A DNA stretch of 64,000 nucleotides from JAGWBJ01 sp964291465. Lineage in GTDB: Bacteria; Chloroflexota; Dehalococcoidia; Lucifugimonadales; JAGWBF01. Both the position numbers and the translations under genes were made by a program. Shown piece after piece: positions 32,372 through 41,196 of the stretch (its first letter is position 1; each line of letters opens with the position of its first letter). The stretch spans positions 1-64,000 of the forward strand of contig OZ219929.1 in assembly GCA_964291465.2 (NCBI GenBank), in the 5' to 3' direction. Below the pieces are notes generated by a model. The model was not told where the DNA came from. It worked only from the letters and a program-made list of their open reading frames with translations, and ran no database searches.

Positions 32372-34201
32372 GTGTATAAGAGCGCTGGCTGCGGTGAGCT
32401 GGGACTGGAGCAGGTAGGGCAACGGGTGACGCTGTCGGGTTGGGTGAACCGGAGAAGGAACCACGGCGGGCTGGTCTTCATCGACCTGCGAGACCGGTCG
32501 GGGGTGGTGCAGGTGGTGTTCAATCCGGAGCTGGCCCCGGAGCCCCACGCCGTGGCCGAGCAGGTGCGGTCTGAGTGGGTCATAACGGTGGAGGGAGCCG
32601 TGTCGGAAAGGCCGCCCGAGGCGCAGAACCCCGACATCGCCTCGGGCTCCGTAGAGGTGGTGGCGGGGGAGGCCCGGGTACTGAACCCCTCCCGGACGCC
32701 GCCCTTCTACGTCAACGAGGAGTCCGACGCCGAGGAGCCTCTCCGCCTGAGGTACCGCTACCTGGACCTGCGCAGGCCCCGCATGCAGGAGATACTGGCC
32801 CTCCGGCACCGGGTGGTAAAGCACATCCGGGACTTCCTGGACCAGCGGGGCTTCCTGGAGATCGAGACGCCCATACTCCTGAAGAGCACCCCCGAGGGGG
32901 CCCGTGACTTCCTGGTGCCCAGCCGGCTGCAGAGCGGCAACTTCTACGCCCTGCCTCAATCGCCGCAGCAGCTCAAGCAGCTGCTGATGGTCGCCGGCGT
33001 TGAGCGGTACTTCCAGATCGCCCGGTGCTTCCGGGACGAGGACCTGAGGGCCGACCGCCAGCCCGAGTTCACCCAGCTCGACCTGGAGATGAGCTTCGTC
33101 GATGAGAAGGACGTTCTGGACCTGACCGAGGAGCTGTACACGACCATGATCAGGGCCGTCGCTCCCGGCAAGAGGCTCACCTCGCCCTTCCCGCGTCTGG
33201 CCTACGACGAGGTCGTCGAGCGCTACGGCACCGACAAGCCGGACCTGCGCTTCGGGATGGAGATCGGAGACGTCACGGACCTAGCCATGAAGACGGACTT
33301 CCGGGTGTTCCACCAGGTGGTGAAGGGGGGCGGCCGGGTCAGGGGCTTCGCGGCGGCGGGCCTGGGCGGGACGAGCAACCGGGAGCTGAGGGACCTGGAG
33401 GAGCTGGCCCGGCGGCACGGCGCCCGGGGCCTGAGCCACGTGCGCATCGGCCCAGGACATCCCCTGGAGGAGCTGACGGAGGATGACCTGCAATTCGCCC
33501 CGGGCTTGCGGATGACCCCGGAGGCGGCCGCGGAGCTGGCCCGCCGCCTCTCCGGAGGCCCGGGAGACCTTCTCCTGCTCCTGGCGGGCCCTGACCGGGA
33601 GATAAACCCTCCCCTGAGCGCCCTGCGCAACGAGATGGGAGACTGGCTGGGGCTGGCCGACCCGGACGCCCTGGCCTTCGCCTTCGTCCGGGACTTCCCC
33701 CTGTTCGAGTGGCACGAGGAGTCGGGCAGGTGGGAGTCCTCCCACCACCCGTTCACGTCTCCAGCGGAGGAGTTCGTGGACCTGGTCTACTCGGGCAACC
33801 TGGACGTGACCTCCAGGCCGGGAGCGGGAGAGGTGGACATGGGAGGAATCAAGTCCCGGGCCTACGACCTGGTCTGCAACGGCAGCGAGCTGGCCAGCGG
33901 CAGCATCCGCGTGCATCGACGGGACCTGCAGGAGAGGATATTCCAGGTGCTGGGCTACACTGCCGAGGACGTACAGGCGAGGTTCAGCCATCTGCTGGAG
34001 GCGTTCGAGTTCGGGGCGCCGCCCCACGGGGGCATCGCTCCCGGCATCGACCGGCTGGTGGCCATCCTGGCCGGGGCGCCGTCGATCCGGGACGTCATAG
34101 CCTTTCCCAAGACGCAGAGCGGGTCCGACCTGCTCTTCGGTGCGCCGTCGCCGGTGGGGGAGGCCCAGCTCCGGGAGCTGGGGCTGGGGCTGGTGCGCTG
34201 A
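32372..34201 (+). CDS. aspS: Aspartate--tRNA ligase (AspRS)
   Basis: A 609-residue class II synthetase from GTG 32372, the only start near the family N-terminus (VYKSAGCGELGL). The OB-fold anticodon domain starts GWVNRRRNHGGLVFIDLRDR, motif 1 and 2 follow (FLEIETPILLKSTPEGARDF, IARCFRDEDLRADRQPEF), a GAD insertion is present, and motif 3 is HGGIAPGIDRLVAIL. His instead of Leu after RRRN (E. coli has RRRDLG) is a feature reported for non-discriminating AspRS that also charges tRNA-Asn. GatCAB genes are not in the window, so this is suggestive only. Confidence 0.95.
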   Translation: MYKSAGCGELGLEQVGQRVTLSGWVNRRRNHGGLVFIDLRDRSGVVQVVFNPELAPEPHAVAEQVRSEWVITVEGAVSERPPEAQNPDIASGSVEVVAGEARVLNPSRTPPFYVNEESDAEEPLRLRYRYLDLRRPRMQEILALRHRVVKHIRDFLDQRGFLEIETPILLKSTPEGARDFLVPSRLQSGNFYALPQSPQQLKQLLMVAGVERYFQIARCFRDEDLRADRQPEFTQLDLEMSFVDEKDVLDLTEELYTTMIRAVAPGKRLTSPFPRLAYDEVVERYGTDKPDLRFGMEIGDVTDLAMKTDFRVFHQVVKGGGRVRGFAAAGLGGTSNRELRDLEELARRHGARGLSHVRIGPGHPLEELTEDDLQFAPGLRMTPEAAAELARRLSGGPGDLLLLLAGPDREINPPLSALRNEMGDWLGLADPDALAFAFVRDFPLFEWHEESGRWESSHHPFTSPAEEFVDLVYSGNLDVTSRPGAGEVDMGGIKSRAYDLVCNGSELASGSIRVHRRDLQERIFQVLGYTAEDVQARFSHLLEAFEFGAPPHGGIAPGIDRLVAILAGAPSIRDVIAFPKTQSGSDLLFGAPSPVGEAQLRELGLGLVR

Positions 34202-34254
34202 GGCTCCCGCCGTGCGGCGAATTGCGGAGGAAGTCGGGGGAGTAGGAGAAACTT

Positions 34255-34281
34255 TTCACAAACTAGTCGTTATGATATAAT
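34255..34281 (+). promoter_or_regulatory. Promoter of the tig-clpP-clpX operon
   Basis: TTCACA (34255-34260) and TATAAT (34276-34281) with a 15-bp spacer, plus a TGA preceding the hexamer that makes it an extended -10 (TGATATAAT). It is an AT-rich island in a GC-rich region, 34 bp upstream of the tig start. Confidence 0.65.
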
Positions 34282-34314
34282 CCCATATGGCACCACCCGT
34301 AGGAGCCGATGTAG

Positions 34315-35784
34315 TTGAAAGTCTCCAGGGAAGACACGGCGCCACGCCAGGTCGTCCTTACCGTAGAGCTAGATGACACGGACCTCGAACCCTCTTTAGA
34401 ACGCTCCTACCGCCGCGTTGTGAACCGGGTGGTCATTCCCGGCTTCCGCAAGGGGAAGGCCCCCCGCTACCTGGTGCAGAACTACGTCGGCAGGGAGGCC
34501 CTCATCCAGGAGAGCCTGGACCAGATCGTCCAGGACGCCCTCGACAAGGCCCTCCAGGAGCAGGACCTCCAGGTGTTCGGCGACCCGCAGCTCGACCTGG
34601 TCGAGACCGACCCCGTCTCCTTCAAAGCCACGCTGCCGCTGGAGCCCCTGGTGGACCTGGGCGACTTCCGCAGCGTGCGCCTTCAGCCCGACCTGGCGGA
34701 GGTGACGGAGGAGCGGGTGGACGAGGTCATAGAGCGGCTGCGGTACGAGTCGGCCCCGTGGCAGCCCGTGGAACGGGGCGTCAAGTTCGGCGACCTGGTG
34801 ACCCTGGACGTAGAGGGTGTCATCGCGGGCGACCAGGTGATGGACGACAAGGGCGTAGACTTCATACCCGCCCAGGACAACCCCAGCCCCTTCCCAGGGT
34901 TCTCGGTGTACCTGGAGGGGATGAACGCGGACGAAGACAGGGAGTTCAGCCTGAACGTGCCCGAAGACTATCCCCAGACGGCGATAGCGGGCAAGGAGTG
35001 CCAGTTCAAGGTCAGGGTGCTGGAGATAAAGGAGAAGGGACTGGCCGACCTGGACGACGAGTTTGCCAAGGGCGTGGGCGACGGCTACGAAACGATGGAG
35101 GAGCTCCGGGCCAGCGTCCTGGAGGACCTGAAGGAGCAGTCGGAGCGCATCGCCCAACGGGAGCTGGAGTCCAAGGCCCTGGACGAGGTGGTCAAGGGGG
35201 CCAGCGTCGAGATGCCCGACCTGGCGATGGACCGCGAGATCGAGCAGATGATCGACGAGCAGGTCAGCGCGCAGCAGAGCCGCCGCATGGACGTGGACGA
35301 GTACCTTCGCAACGAGGGAAAGTCCCGGGACGAGCTGCAGGACGAGCTCCGGCCCGCCGCCCGGGAACGGCTGACCCGGTACCTGGTCGTGAGGCAGATA
35401 GCCAAGGAGGAGGGCATCGAGGTCTCGCCCGACGACGTGGACGCCGAGGTGGAACGGCTGACCTCCGGCGCGGGGGAGTCGGGAGAGGCCCTACGGCGGG
35501 CCTTCTCGTCGGAAAATGCCCGGGTCTCCATACAAGGCACGGTGCTGACCCGGAGGACGCTGGAGCGCCTGGGGCAGATCGTGACGGGGGCCGCCGAGGA
35601 AACGGAAACGGCCGCGGAGCCGCCCACGGCGAGCGCCGAGGAACCCGGGCAGGAGGCAGCCGAGGAGTCGGCCCAATCCACGTCCGATGAGACGCCGGCA
35701 GGGACGTCCGACCAAGCAGGGACGTCCGACCAAGCAGGGGCGTCCGACCAAGAAGGAGGGAGCTCCGGTGACAATGAACCCTAG
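34315..35784 (+). CDS. tig: Trigger factor (peptidyl-prolyl isomerase chaperone)
   Basis: A 489-residue ribosome-bound chaperone starting at TTG 34315 (GTAGGAG upstream). The N-terminal ribosome-binding domain has GFRKGKAPRYLVQNYVG, close to the GFRxGKxP signature; the FKBP-like PPIase domain is around residues 150-245 (KFGDLVTLDVEGV to FKVRVLEIKEK), then the helical substrate-binding domain. An unusual acidic, low-complexity tail of about 65 residues is added, ending in three AGTSDQ-like repeats encoded by an 18-bp tandem repeat. It overlaps the clpP start. Confidence 0.95.
   Translation: MKVSREDTAPRQVVLTVELDDTDLEPSLERSYRRVVNRVVIPGFRKGKAPRYLVQNYVGREALIQESLDQIVQDALDKALQEQDLQVFGDPQLDLVETDPVSFKATLPLEPLVDLGDFRSVRLQPDLAEVTEERVDEVIERLRYESAPWQPVERGVKFGDLVTLDVEGVIAGDQVMDDKGVDFIPAQDNPSPFPGFSVYLEGMNADEDREFSLNVPEDYPQTAIAGKECQFKVRVLEIKEKGLADLDDEFAKGVGDGYETMEELRASVLEDLKEQSERIAQRELESKALDEVVKGASVEMPDLAMDREIEQMIDEQVSAQQSRRMDVDEYLRNEGKSRDELQDELRPAARERLTRYLVVRQIAKEEGIEVSPDDVDAEVERLTSGAGESGEALRRAFSSENARVSIQGTVLTRRTLERLGQIVTGAAEETETAAEPPTASAEEPGQEAAEESAQSTSDETPAGTSDQAGTSDQAGASDQEGGSSGDNEP
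35698..35751. repeat. 18-bp tandem repeat in the 3' end of tig
   Basis: Three units of GCAGGGACGTCCGACCAA (third with one mismatch) at 35698-35715, 35716-35733 and 35734-35751. They encode AGTSDQ, AGTSDQ, AGASDQ in the disordered tail of trigger factor. Confidence 0.85.
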
Positions 35785-36403
35785 CAACATCATACCGATG
35801 GTGATCGAGACCAGCCCCCGCGGGGAGAGGGCCTTCGACATATACTCCCTGCTGCTGAAGGAGCGGATCATCTTTCTGGGGACGCCCATAACGGATCACG
35901 TTGCCAACGTGATCGTGGCCCAGCTTCTGTACCTGGAGCGGGAGGACCCGGAGAGGGACATAAGCCTGTACATCAACAGCCCGGGCGGGGTGATAAGCTC
36001 GGGGCTGGCCATCTACGATACGATGCAGCTCATAAAGCCCGACGTGTCGACGATCTGCGTGGGGATGGCCGCCAGCATGGCCACGGTGCTGCTGAGCGGT
36101 GGAGAGAAGGGCAAGCGTTACGCTCTCCCCAACGCGACGGTGCACATGCACCAGCCCATGGGCGGGGCCCAGGGGCAGGCCAGCGACATCGAGATCGCGG
36201 CCCGGGAGATACTGAGGATGCAGGACAAGATACGCAACGTGCTGTCGGAGCACACCGGGCAGGCCTATGAGAAGATCGCCCGGGACACCGACAGGGACTA
36301 CTATCTCCCGGCGGACCAGGCTATGGAGTACGGGATAGTGGACGAGGTGCTGGGCGGCTCCTCGGCCTCGGAGAACGGCGACAGCCCCGGAGGCCAGGAA
36401 TAG
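35768..36403 (+). CDS. clpP: ATP-dependent Clp protease proteolytic subunit
   Basis: A 211-residue serine protease forming the ClpP barrel. Catalytic Ser is in CVGMAASMATVLL, His in TVHMHQPMGGAQGQ, and Asp in the C-terminal half (ERDYY-like TDRDYYLPADQAMEYGIVDEV). GTG 35768 was chosen because a GGAGG sits eight bases upstream; ATG 35774 gives a protein two residues shorter. The start lies inside the last codons of tig. It works with ClpX encoded downstream. Confidence 0.95.
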   Translation: MTMNPSNIIPMVIETSPRGERAFDIYSLLLKERIIFLGTPITDHVANVIVAQLLYLEREDPERDISLYINSPGGVISSGLAIYDTMQLIKPDVSTICVGMAASMATVLLSGGEKGKRYALPNATVHMHQPMGGAQGQASDIEIAAREILRMQDKIRNVLSEHTGQAYEKIARDTDRDYYLPADQAMEYGIVDEVLGGSSASENGDSPGGQE

Positions 36404-36523
36404 CCCGGCACAGGGCGGGCGTCACCTCGGGCCTTCGCGAGGAGACGACGCGACCGCGGCCGGCCGGCCGAATGGCGCCGGCCGTCACAAGGCTGAACTC
36501 GGGGCTCTGATCGGAGATGGGGC

Positions 36524-37840
36524 TTGGCCAGTAGCAGGGACGGTAGAAGGGTCTATCAGTGCTCCTTCTGCAGGAAGGGCGAGACCGACTCCAACCGTCT
36601 GGTCGCCGGTCCCGGCCGGGTCTTCATCTGCTACGAGTGCGTCCGCGCCTGCAAGCAGGTAATCGACCAGAACTCCTCATCCTCCACCAAGCGCGGCACC
36701 GTCCGGCACCGGAAGCTCCCCGTGCCCCGGGCCATAAACGACGCCCTCGACGGCTACGTGGTCGGACAGGAGCAGGCCAAGAAGGTCCTGAGCGTGGCCG
36801 TCTACAACCACTACAAGCGGGTGTGGAACGGAGCTCCCGAGTCGGACATCGAGATCGAGAAGACCAACATCCTCTTGATGGGCCCGACGGGCTCGGGCAA
36901 GACGCTGCTGGCCCAGACGCTGGCCCGGATGCTGGACGTACCCTTCGCCATCGCCGACGCCACGTCCCTGACGGAGTCGGGGTACGTGGGCGAAGACGTG
37001 GAGAACATACTGCTGAGGCTGATCCAGGCGGCGGACTGGGACATGTCCCGGGCGGAGCGGGGGATCGTCTACATAGACGAGATAGACAAGATAGCCCGAA
37101 AAGAGGGCCCCAACCGGTCCATAACCAGGGACGTCTCGGGCGAGGGCGTCCAACAGGAGCTGCTGAAGATAGTGGAGGGGTGCTCGGCCAACGTCCCCCC
37201 GCAGGGAGGACGCAAGCACCCGTACCAGGAGTTCCTGCAGATAAGCACGCACAACATCCTGTTCATCGGCGGCGGGGCCTTCGGCGGGCTCGACGAGATC
37301 GTGGAGCGGAGGCTGGCCCGGGGCAACGGCAAGATGGGCTTCAGGCCGGCCGAGTCGTGGGGAGGGAATGGGTCCAACGGAGCGAAGGGGCCCGCGGACC
37401 CGAACGTGCTGGACCACCTGACGGCCGCCGACCTGCTGCAGTACGGCTTCATACCGGAGCTGGTGGGGAGGTTCCCAGTCACGACCTACCTGGACTCCCT
37501 GGACCAGTCGGCGCTGGTGAGGGTCCTGACGGAGCCGAAGAACGCCATCGTCAAGCAGTACGAGCAGCTCTTCAGCATGGACAACGTGGAGCTGTCCTTT
37601 ACGCCCAAGGCGCTGGAGGCGGCCGCACAGAAGGCCATCACCCGGGCAACGGGGGCCCGGGGCCTTCGCGGCATAATCGAGGAGACGCTGCTGGACGTGA
37701 TGTACGAGCTGCCCTCGCTGAAAGAGGCGGAGCGGTGCATCGTGGACGAGGAGTGCATCAGCGGCCGGACGCCGCCGGCGCTCCTGACGGGCACCGGCCA
37801 GTGCCTGGAGTTCCCCATAGAGTACCGGCGCCTGGCGTAG
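36524..37840 (+). CDS. clpX: ATP-dependent Clp protease ATP-binding subunit ClpX
   Basis: A 438-residue AAA+ unfoldase. The N-terminal zinc-binding domain has Cys13, Cys16, Cys36 and Cys39 (CSFCRKG, CYECVRAC). Walker A is GPTGSGKT, Walker B VYIDEIDKI, and sensor/arginine-finger regions (FIPELVGRFPV) follow. The IGF-type loop that docks on ClpP is replaced around NGSNGAKGPADPNV by a glycine-rich insert, so the exact loop is unclear. The start is TTG 36524 after GGAGATGGGG; ATG 36517 runs straight into a stop. A hairpin ends the operon. Confidence 0.95.
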   Translation: MASSRDGRRVYQCSFCRKGETDSNRLVAGPGRVFICYECVRACKQVIDQNSSSSTKRGTVRHRKLPVPRAINDALDGYVVGQEQAKKVLSVAVYNHYKRVWNGAPESDIEIEKTNILLMGPTGSGKTLLAQTLARMLDVPFAIADATSLTESGYVGEDVENILLRLIQAADWDMSRAERGIVYIDEIDKIARKEGPNRSITRDVSGEGVQQELLKIVEGCSANVPPQGGRKHPYQEFLQISTHNILFIGGGAFGGLDEIVERRLARGNGKMGFRPAESWGGNGSNGAKGPADPNVLDHLTAADLLQYGFIPELVGRFPVTTYLDSLDQSALVRVLTEPKNAIVKQYEQLFSMDNVELSFTPKALEAAAQKAITRATGARGLRGIIEETLLDVMYELPSLKEAERCIVDEECISGRTPPALLTGTGQCLEFPIEYRRLA

Positions 37841-37846
37841 AGCTCC

Positions 37847-37874
37847 CGGCGCATCTGGAAGGCGCCGCCCTTTT
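37847..37874 (+). terminator. Intrinsic terminator after clpX
   Basis: Stem CGGCGC (37847-37852) and GCGCCG (37862-37867) with a 9-nt loop, followed by CCCTTTT (37868-37874). It lies seven bases after the clpX stop. Confidence 0.6.
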
Positions 37875-38047
37875 CCTTCAAGTGGTTGCAGTTCAGCCGT
37901 AGCCCCACCCCGCAGTTGTTGGCCCACCCTCCCGCCCCCCGCTGCGCGCGGCAGGGAAGGCCCCGCCCTGGGGCTTATCGCTCTTGGCAGTCGGGCGTCC
38001 AGCTTGTCGAAGGGTGTGGTCCGGCGCTCTCGAGGAGCTGGTCGGCT

Positions 38048-38875
38048 CTAGGCCGTCACGGGTCCGCCACCATCATGGGAGGAGGCGGCGAGGGCCCGCT
38101 CCACCTCGTCGTTGAGGCAGAGCCCGTCCGTGGGCGCTCCCGAGGCGTCTAGCACGGTCCCGTGCTCTATCCGGACGCGTCCGTTGGCGACGGCGTCCAG
38201 GGTCGCCGTCAGCAGGTGCGGCTCCCGGCGGTAGCCCTCGTGGCGGATGAGGCGGAACAGGGGAAGGTCCTCACCCGGGTCATCCTCGAGCCCGCCGATG
38301 GACCGGCCCTCCAGGTCCCTCCAACCGGCGTCGAAGGCGGGGCCCCGGATGGGTATGCTGACGTAGGAGACCATGGGACCCCGGTCCACCTCCTCGGTCA
38401 CCAGGTGGACCATGGCGCCGGTGGTGTCCGACCGGGCCTCGATGAGCTGCCAGATGACCTCCTGCCAGGCGCCGACGGGGCCCGTCGGCAGGGCCGGATG
38501 CAGGTTGAGCATGGTGTACCGGCGGCACATCTCGGGGCCGACGATGAGCATGTACCCCGCAAGGACGCACACATCCGGTCCGAACCCGTCCAGGCGGGAG
38601 ATGACCTGACGGTCGTATTCGCCCCGGCGTTCCGAGATGGGTCCTCCAAGGATCCGGCGCGCCTTGCGGGAGGAGTGGTAGACGAGGGGAAGCCCGTAGT
38701 CGCGTACCCGCCGCAGGAAGCGGTCGCTGCCCTCGGCCTCGCCGGGCTCGCGGTTGGTGAAGACGAACTCCATGCGGGCGTCCAGGCGGCCCGCGGCGAT
38801 GAGACCCTGGACATGGTCCAGCAGGCCCAACGACCCGGGCCCCCTGCCGGTGGAGAACCAGCCTATCCTGAGCAC
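38048..38875 (-). CDS. Formyltransferase family protein (PurN/GART-like)
   Basis: A 275-residue protein with the formyl-transfer fold of phosphoribosylglycinamide formyltransferase. The NLHPALPTGPVGAWQ stretch has the Asn-x-His catalytic pair, and the Asp of TEEVDRGPMV is in the usual place. It starts IGWFSTGRGPGSLGLL rather than the phosphate-binding GSGSN of true PurN, and carries an extended C-terminus of about 60 residues, so a different substrate is likely. No pur genes are adjacent. Confidence 0.78.
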   Translation of the reverse strand: MLRIGWFSTGRGPGSLGLLDHVQGLIAAGRLDARMEFVFTNREPGEAEGSDRFLRRVRDYGLPLVYHSSRKARRILGGPISERRGEYDRQVISRLDGFGPDVCVLAGYMLIVGPEMCRRYTMLNLHPALPTGPVGAWQEVIWQLIEARSDTTGAMVHLVTEEVDRGPMVSYVSIPIRGPAFDAGWRDLEGRSIGGLEDDPGEDLPLFRLIRHEGYRREPHLLTATLDAVANGRVRIEHGTVLDASGAPTDGLCLNDEVERALAASSHDGGGPVTA

Positions 38876-38968
38876 GGGAGCCCCAACGCGGACTGCGGCT
38901 TGACATAAACCGGGGCGAGGCGAAGCAGCGGGAGGCGGGTATGGGTGTCAGCGTCGACCCCGAGCACG

Positions 38969-39250
38969 CTACTCCTCGTCGGGGAAGAGGGGTCCGTCCG
39001 TCGGTCCAGTGGTGTGGGCCTCGCGGAGCCTGGTCATCCTGAGCTCGGCCTCGGAGAGCAGCCGGCCGCATAGCTGCACCAGGCGCATCCCCTCCTCGTA
39101 GAGGTTCGTGGCCGCCTCCAGGGTAAGCTCCCCCGATTCCAGGGCGCGGACGGTCTCCTCCAGGCGCGTGTAGGCGTCCTCGAAAGACAGGCCAGGCGCC
39201 TGGGGGTCGCCCTCGGGTTGGCCGCCGGCTTGTGGACAGGATGACTGCAT
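38969..39250 (-). CDS. xseB: Exodeoxyribonuclease VII small subunit
   Basis: A 93-residue helical protein. The family core SFEDAYTRLEETVRALESGELTLEAATNLYEEGMRLVQLCGRLL spans residues 22-64 with the typical charged ends. XseB surrounds the XseA subunit in the single-strand-specific exonuclease. It follows xseA on the same strand with a 14-bp gap. The N-terminal 20 residues are low-complexity and the true start may be further in. Confidence 0.9.
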   Translation of the reverse strand: MQSSCPQAGGQPEGDPQAPGLSFEDAYTRLEETVRALESGELTLEAATNLYEEGMRLVQLCGRLLSEAELRMTRLREAHTTGPTDGPLFPDEE

Positions 39251-39264
39251 GGCTGCGACTCCGG

Positions 39265-40503
39265 CTAGAAGAGCCTGGCCCCCGCGGTGGTCTCGGCCCG
39301 CCTCCGGCGTTGCGGCTTGGGCCCCCTTTTGCCGGCGGTGGCTTCGACGGCCCCGTCGGTCACGGTGATCTTGAGCTCGTCGCCGACGGCAACATGGCTC
39401 TTTCGAGAGACGACCTGGGAGTTGGGCATCTTCTCCACGATGGCGTAGCCGCGGTCCAGGATGGCATGGGGCTCAAGGGCCTGGAGGCCGATGCGGCGGC
39501 CCTCGACGTTCTGCTTCATCTGGGACAGGAGCTGCGACATGGACGCGGCGGCGGATCGGGACAGGTCCTCGAGCCTGTGGGCGAGGGCGGTCAGGTCCGG
39601 CGCGCGGATGGCCAGGTCCCTGGCCCGGGCCTCCACGTCGGTGCGACGGGAGGTCACGAGCTTTGCGAAGGTCCGGGACAGGCCGGCGCTCCGGCTCTGG
39701 AGGTCGTGGAGGAGGGCGGCTCCGTCGGGCACGGCCAGCTCGCCGGCGACGGAGGGGGTTGGGGCCCTCACGTCGGCCACGTAGTCGGCCACGGTCCAGT
39801 CGCGTTCGTGGCCGACGGCGCTGACGATGGGGATGCGGCTGGCGTAGACGGCCCTGGCCACGGTCTCCTCGTTGAATGCCCACAGCTCCTCGATGGAGCC
39901 GCCGCCCCTGGCGATTATGATGACGTCGGCGAGGCCCTCGCCGTTGAGGCCGTCGATGGCGGACACGATGCTCCGGGCCGCGCCGTCACCCTGCACCTGG
40001 GCCGGGGCGAGGCGCAGCTCTACCAGGGGGTAACGGCGCGCGATCACGCTGCGCACGTCGTGGACCACGGCGCCCGTTGGGGAGGTGACCAGCCCCACGA
40101 CCCTGGGGAACCTGGGCAGGGGCCGTTTCCGCGAGGGCTCGAACAGCCCCTCCTCCTCCAGCCGCATCTTCAGGCGTTCCAACTCCAGGTAGAGGGGGCC
40201 GGTGCCTTCGGGCATGATCAGGTCGGCGACCATCTGCAGGTCGCCCCGGGCCTCGAAGAGGGAGATGCGGCCGTGGGCGAGGACCAGGCTGCCCTCCGCC
40301 AGCAGGTCCGCGCCCCTGCCGTTTCGGAACATGACGCAACGGATCTGGCTCTGGGAGTCCTTGATGGTGAGGTAGTTGTTGCCCGAGGAGTGGCGGCGCA
40401 GGTTGAAGACCTCGCCGCTGATCCACAGGTCGGCCAGGAGGGAGTCCCGCTCCAGGGACTCCCTCAGGTAGCGTGTGATCTGGGATACGGTGTAGACCGG
40501 CAT
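39265..40503 (-). CDS. xseA: Exodeoxyribonuclease VII large subunit
   Basis: A 412-residue subunit with an OB fold (SLLADLWISGEVFNLRRHSSGNNYLTIKD), then the catalytic domain (VGLVTSPTGAVVHDV, IARGGGSIEELWAFNEE, SAVGHERDWTVADYVADVRAPTPSVAGEL) and coiled coil. The GGGSIEDLW-type and GHE-D motifs are intact. It degrades single-stranded DNA to oligonucleotides for repair and turnover. Its start is 3 bp from the stop of the DUF4276 gene, so it may be transcribed with the ATPase-DUF4276 pair. Confidence 0.95.
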   Translation of the reverse strand: MPVYTVSQITRYLRESLERDSLLADLWISGEVFNLRRHSSGNNYLTIKDSQSQIRCVMFRNGRGADLLAEGSLVLAHGRISLFEARGDLQMVADLIMPEGTGPLYLELERLKMRLEEEGLFEPSRKRPLPRFPRVVGLVTSPTGAVVHDVRSVIARRYPLVELRLAPAQVQGDGAARSIVSAIDGLNGEGLADVIIIARGGGSIEELWAFNEETVARAVYASRIPIVSAVGHERDWTVADYVADVRAPTPSVAGELAVPDGAALLHDLQSRSAGLSRTFAKLVTSRRTDVEARARDLAIRAPDLTALAHRLEDLSRSAAASMSQLLSQMKQNVEGRRIGLQALEPHAILDRGYAIVEKMPNSQVVSRKSHVAVGDELKITVTDGAVEATAGKRGPKPQRRRRAETTAGARLF

Positions 40504-40506
40504 GGG

Positions 40507-41193
40507 CTATGACCTGGCCCGGTCCTCGAGCTTGCGGACCCACCCGCTGAACAGAGGGCATTCGGCGCGAATGGCGTCGAGCCCGATTGCCTCCACCGCC
40601 AAGACGCCCATCAGGGGCTTCTGGTAGCCTTCGAACAGGTAGCGGACCCGCCTGGACGGAGCGGTATCCTGCGAGTCGTTGATCTCCTCGGGGCTCTGAA
40701 ATTCGTCTCGAATTCCTTGAAGCTTGTCTGCCAAGTCAAACCTGCCGATACTTTGGGCAAATCTGTCAGGGTCGCTGAACAGAAGCCCCTCGAACTCGTG
40801 CATCACCACGTACGGGACAAAGCGGCGCCGGTCGAAATCATCGCCAAGCGAGCCCGAGATATCGTCCAGTACCGCTTCCTCCACCGAGGCTGCCCGCTCG
40901 CTCAAGGTGTTCCGCGCTCCGGCTTGCCCCCTACCGGGCCAGGTATCCGGCAGCCCATAGTAGTCTACCATGGTGGTCGCGAGGGTTTCCTGGTTTGCCG
41001 CCAGGTGCTTCAAGATGTCGGCCCGAACCGAGTGCCACGGCCGGATTCCGCCGCGCCGGCTCCGCTGGCGGGCGTTCCCGAGGAGGCGGGCGCCGACATG
41101 GGTGTATCCAACGCTGTACAGGTGGGGCGCCAGGACTTGCTTTACGAACCTCTCCTCCGTCTGGCCTTCGACGTGCACCAGTACACGGGGCAT
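40507..41193 (-). CDS. DUF4276 family protein (TOPRIM-like, putative nuclease partner of the upstream AAA ATPase)
   Basis: A 228-residue protein. The N-terminal VLVHVEGQTEERFVKQVL has the conserved Glu of TOPRIM/OLD-type nucleases, TTMVDYYGLPD brings the second acidic site, and VVMHEFEGLLFSDP is the DUF4276 signature. Biochemistry is not established for this family, but members adjoin ATPases in defence-type gene pairs. It follows the AAA ATPase gene by 3 bp and precedes xseA by 3 bp. Base composition is lower in GC than xseA. Confidence 0.82.
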   Translation of the reverse strand: MPRVLVHVEGQTEERFVKQVLAPHLYSVGYTHVGARLLGNARQRSRRGGIRPWHSVRADILKHLAANQETLATTMVDYYGLPDTWPGRGQAGARNTLSERAASVEEAVLDDISGSLGDDFDRRRFVPYVVMHEFEGLLFSDPDRFAQSIGRFDLADKLQGIRDEFQSPEEINDSQDTAPSRRVRYLFEGYQKPLMGVLAVEAIGLDAIRAECPLFSGWVRKLEDRARS

Positions 41194-41196
41194 CCG

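Noticed and set aside
36524..37840. Alternative clpX start at ATG 36517
   Set aside because: It reaches a stop after a few codons; the TTG at 36524 opens the conserved zinc-binding domain.
37875..38047. Possible small gene after clpX
   Set aside because: Only a short low-complexity frame is seen; the region looks like intergenic DNA between convergent genes.
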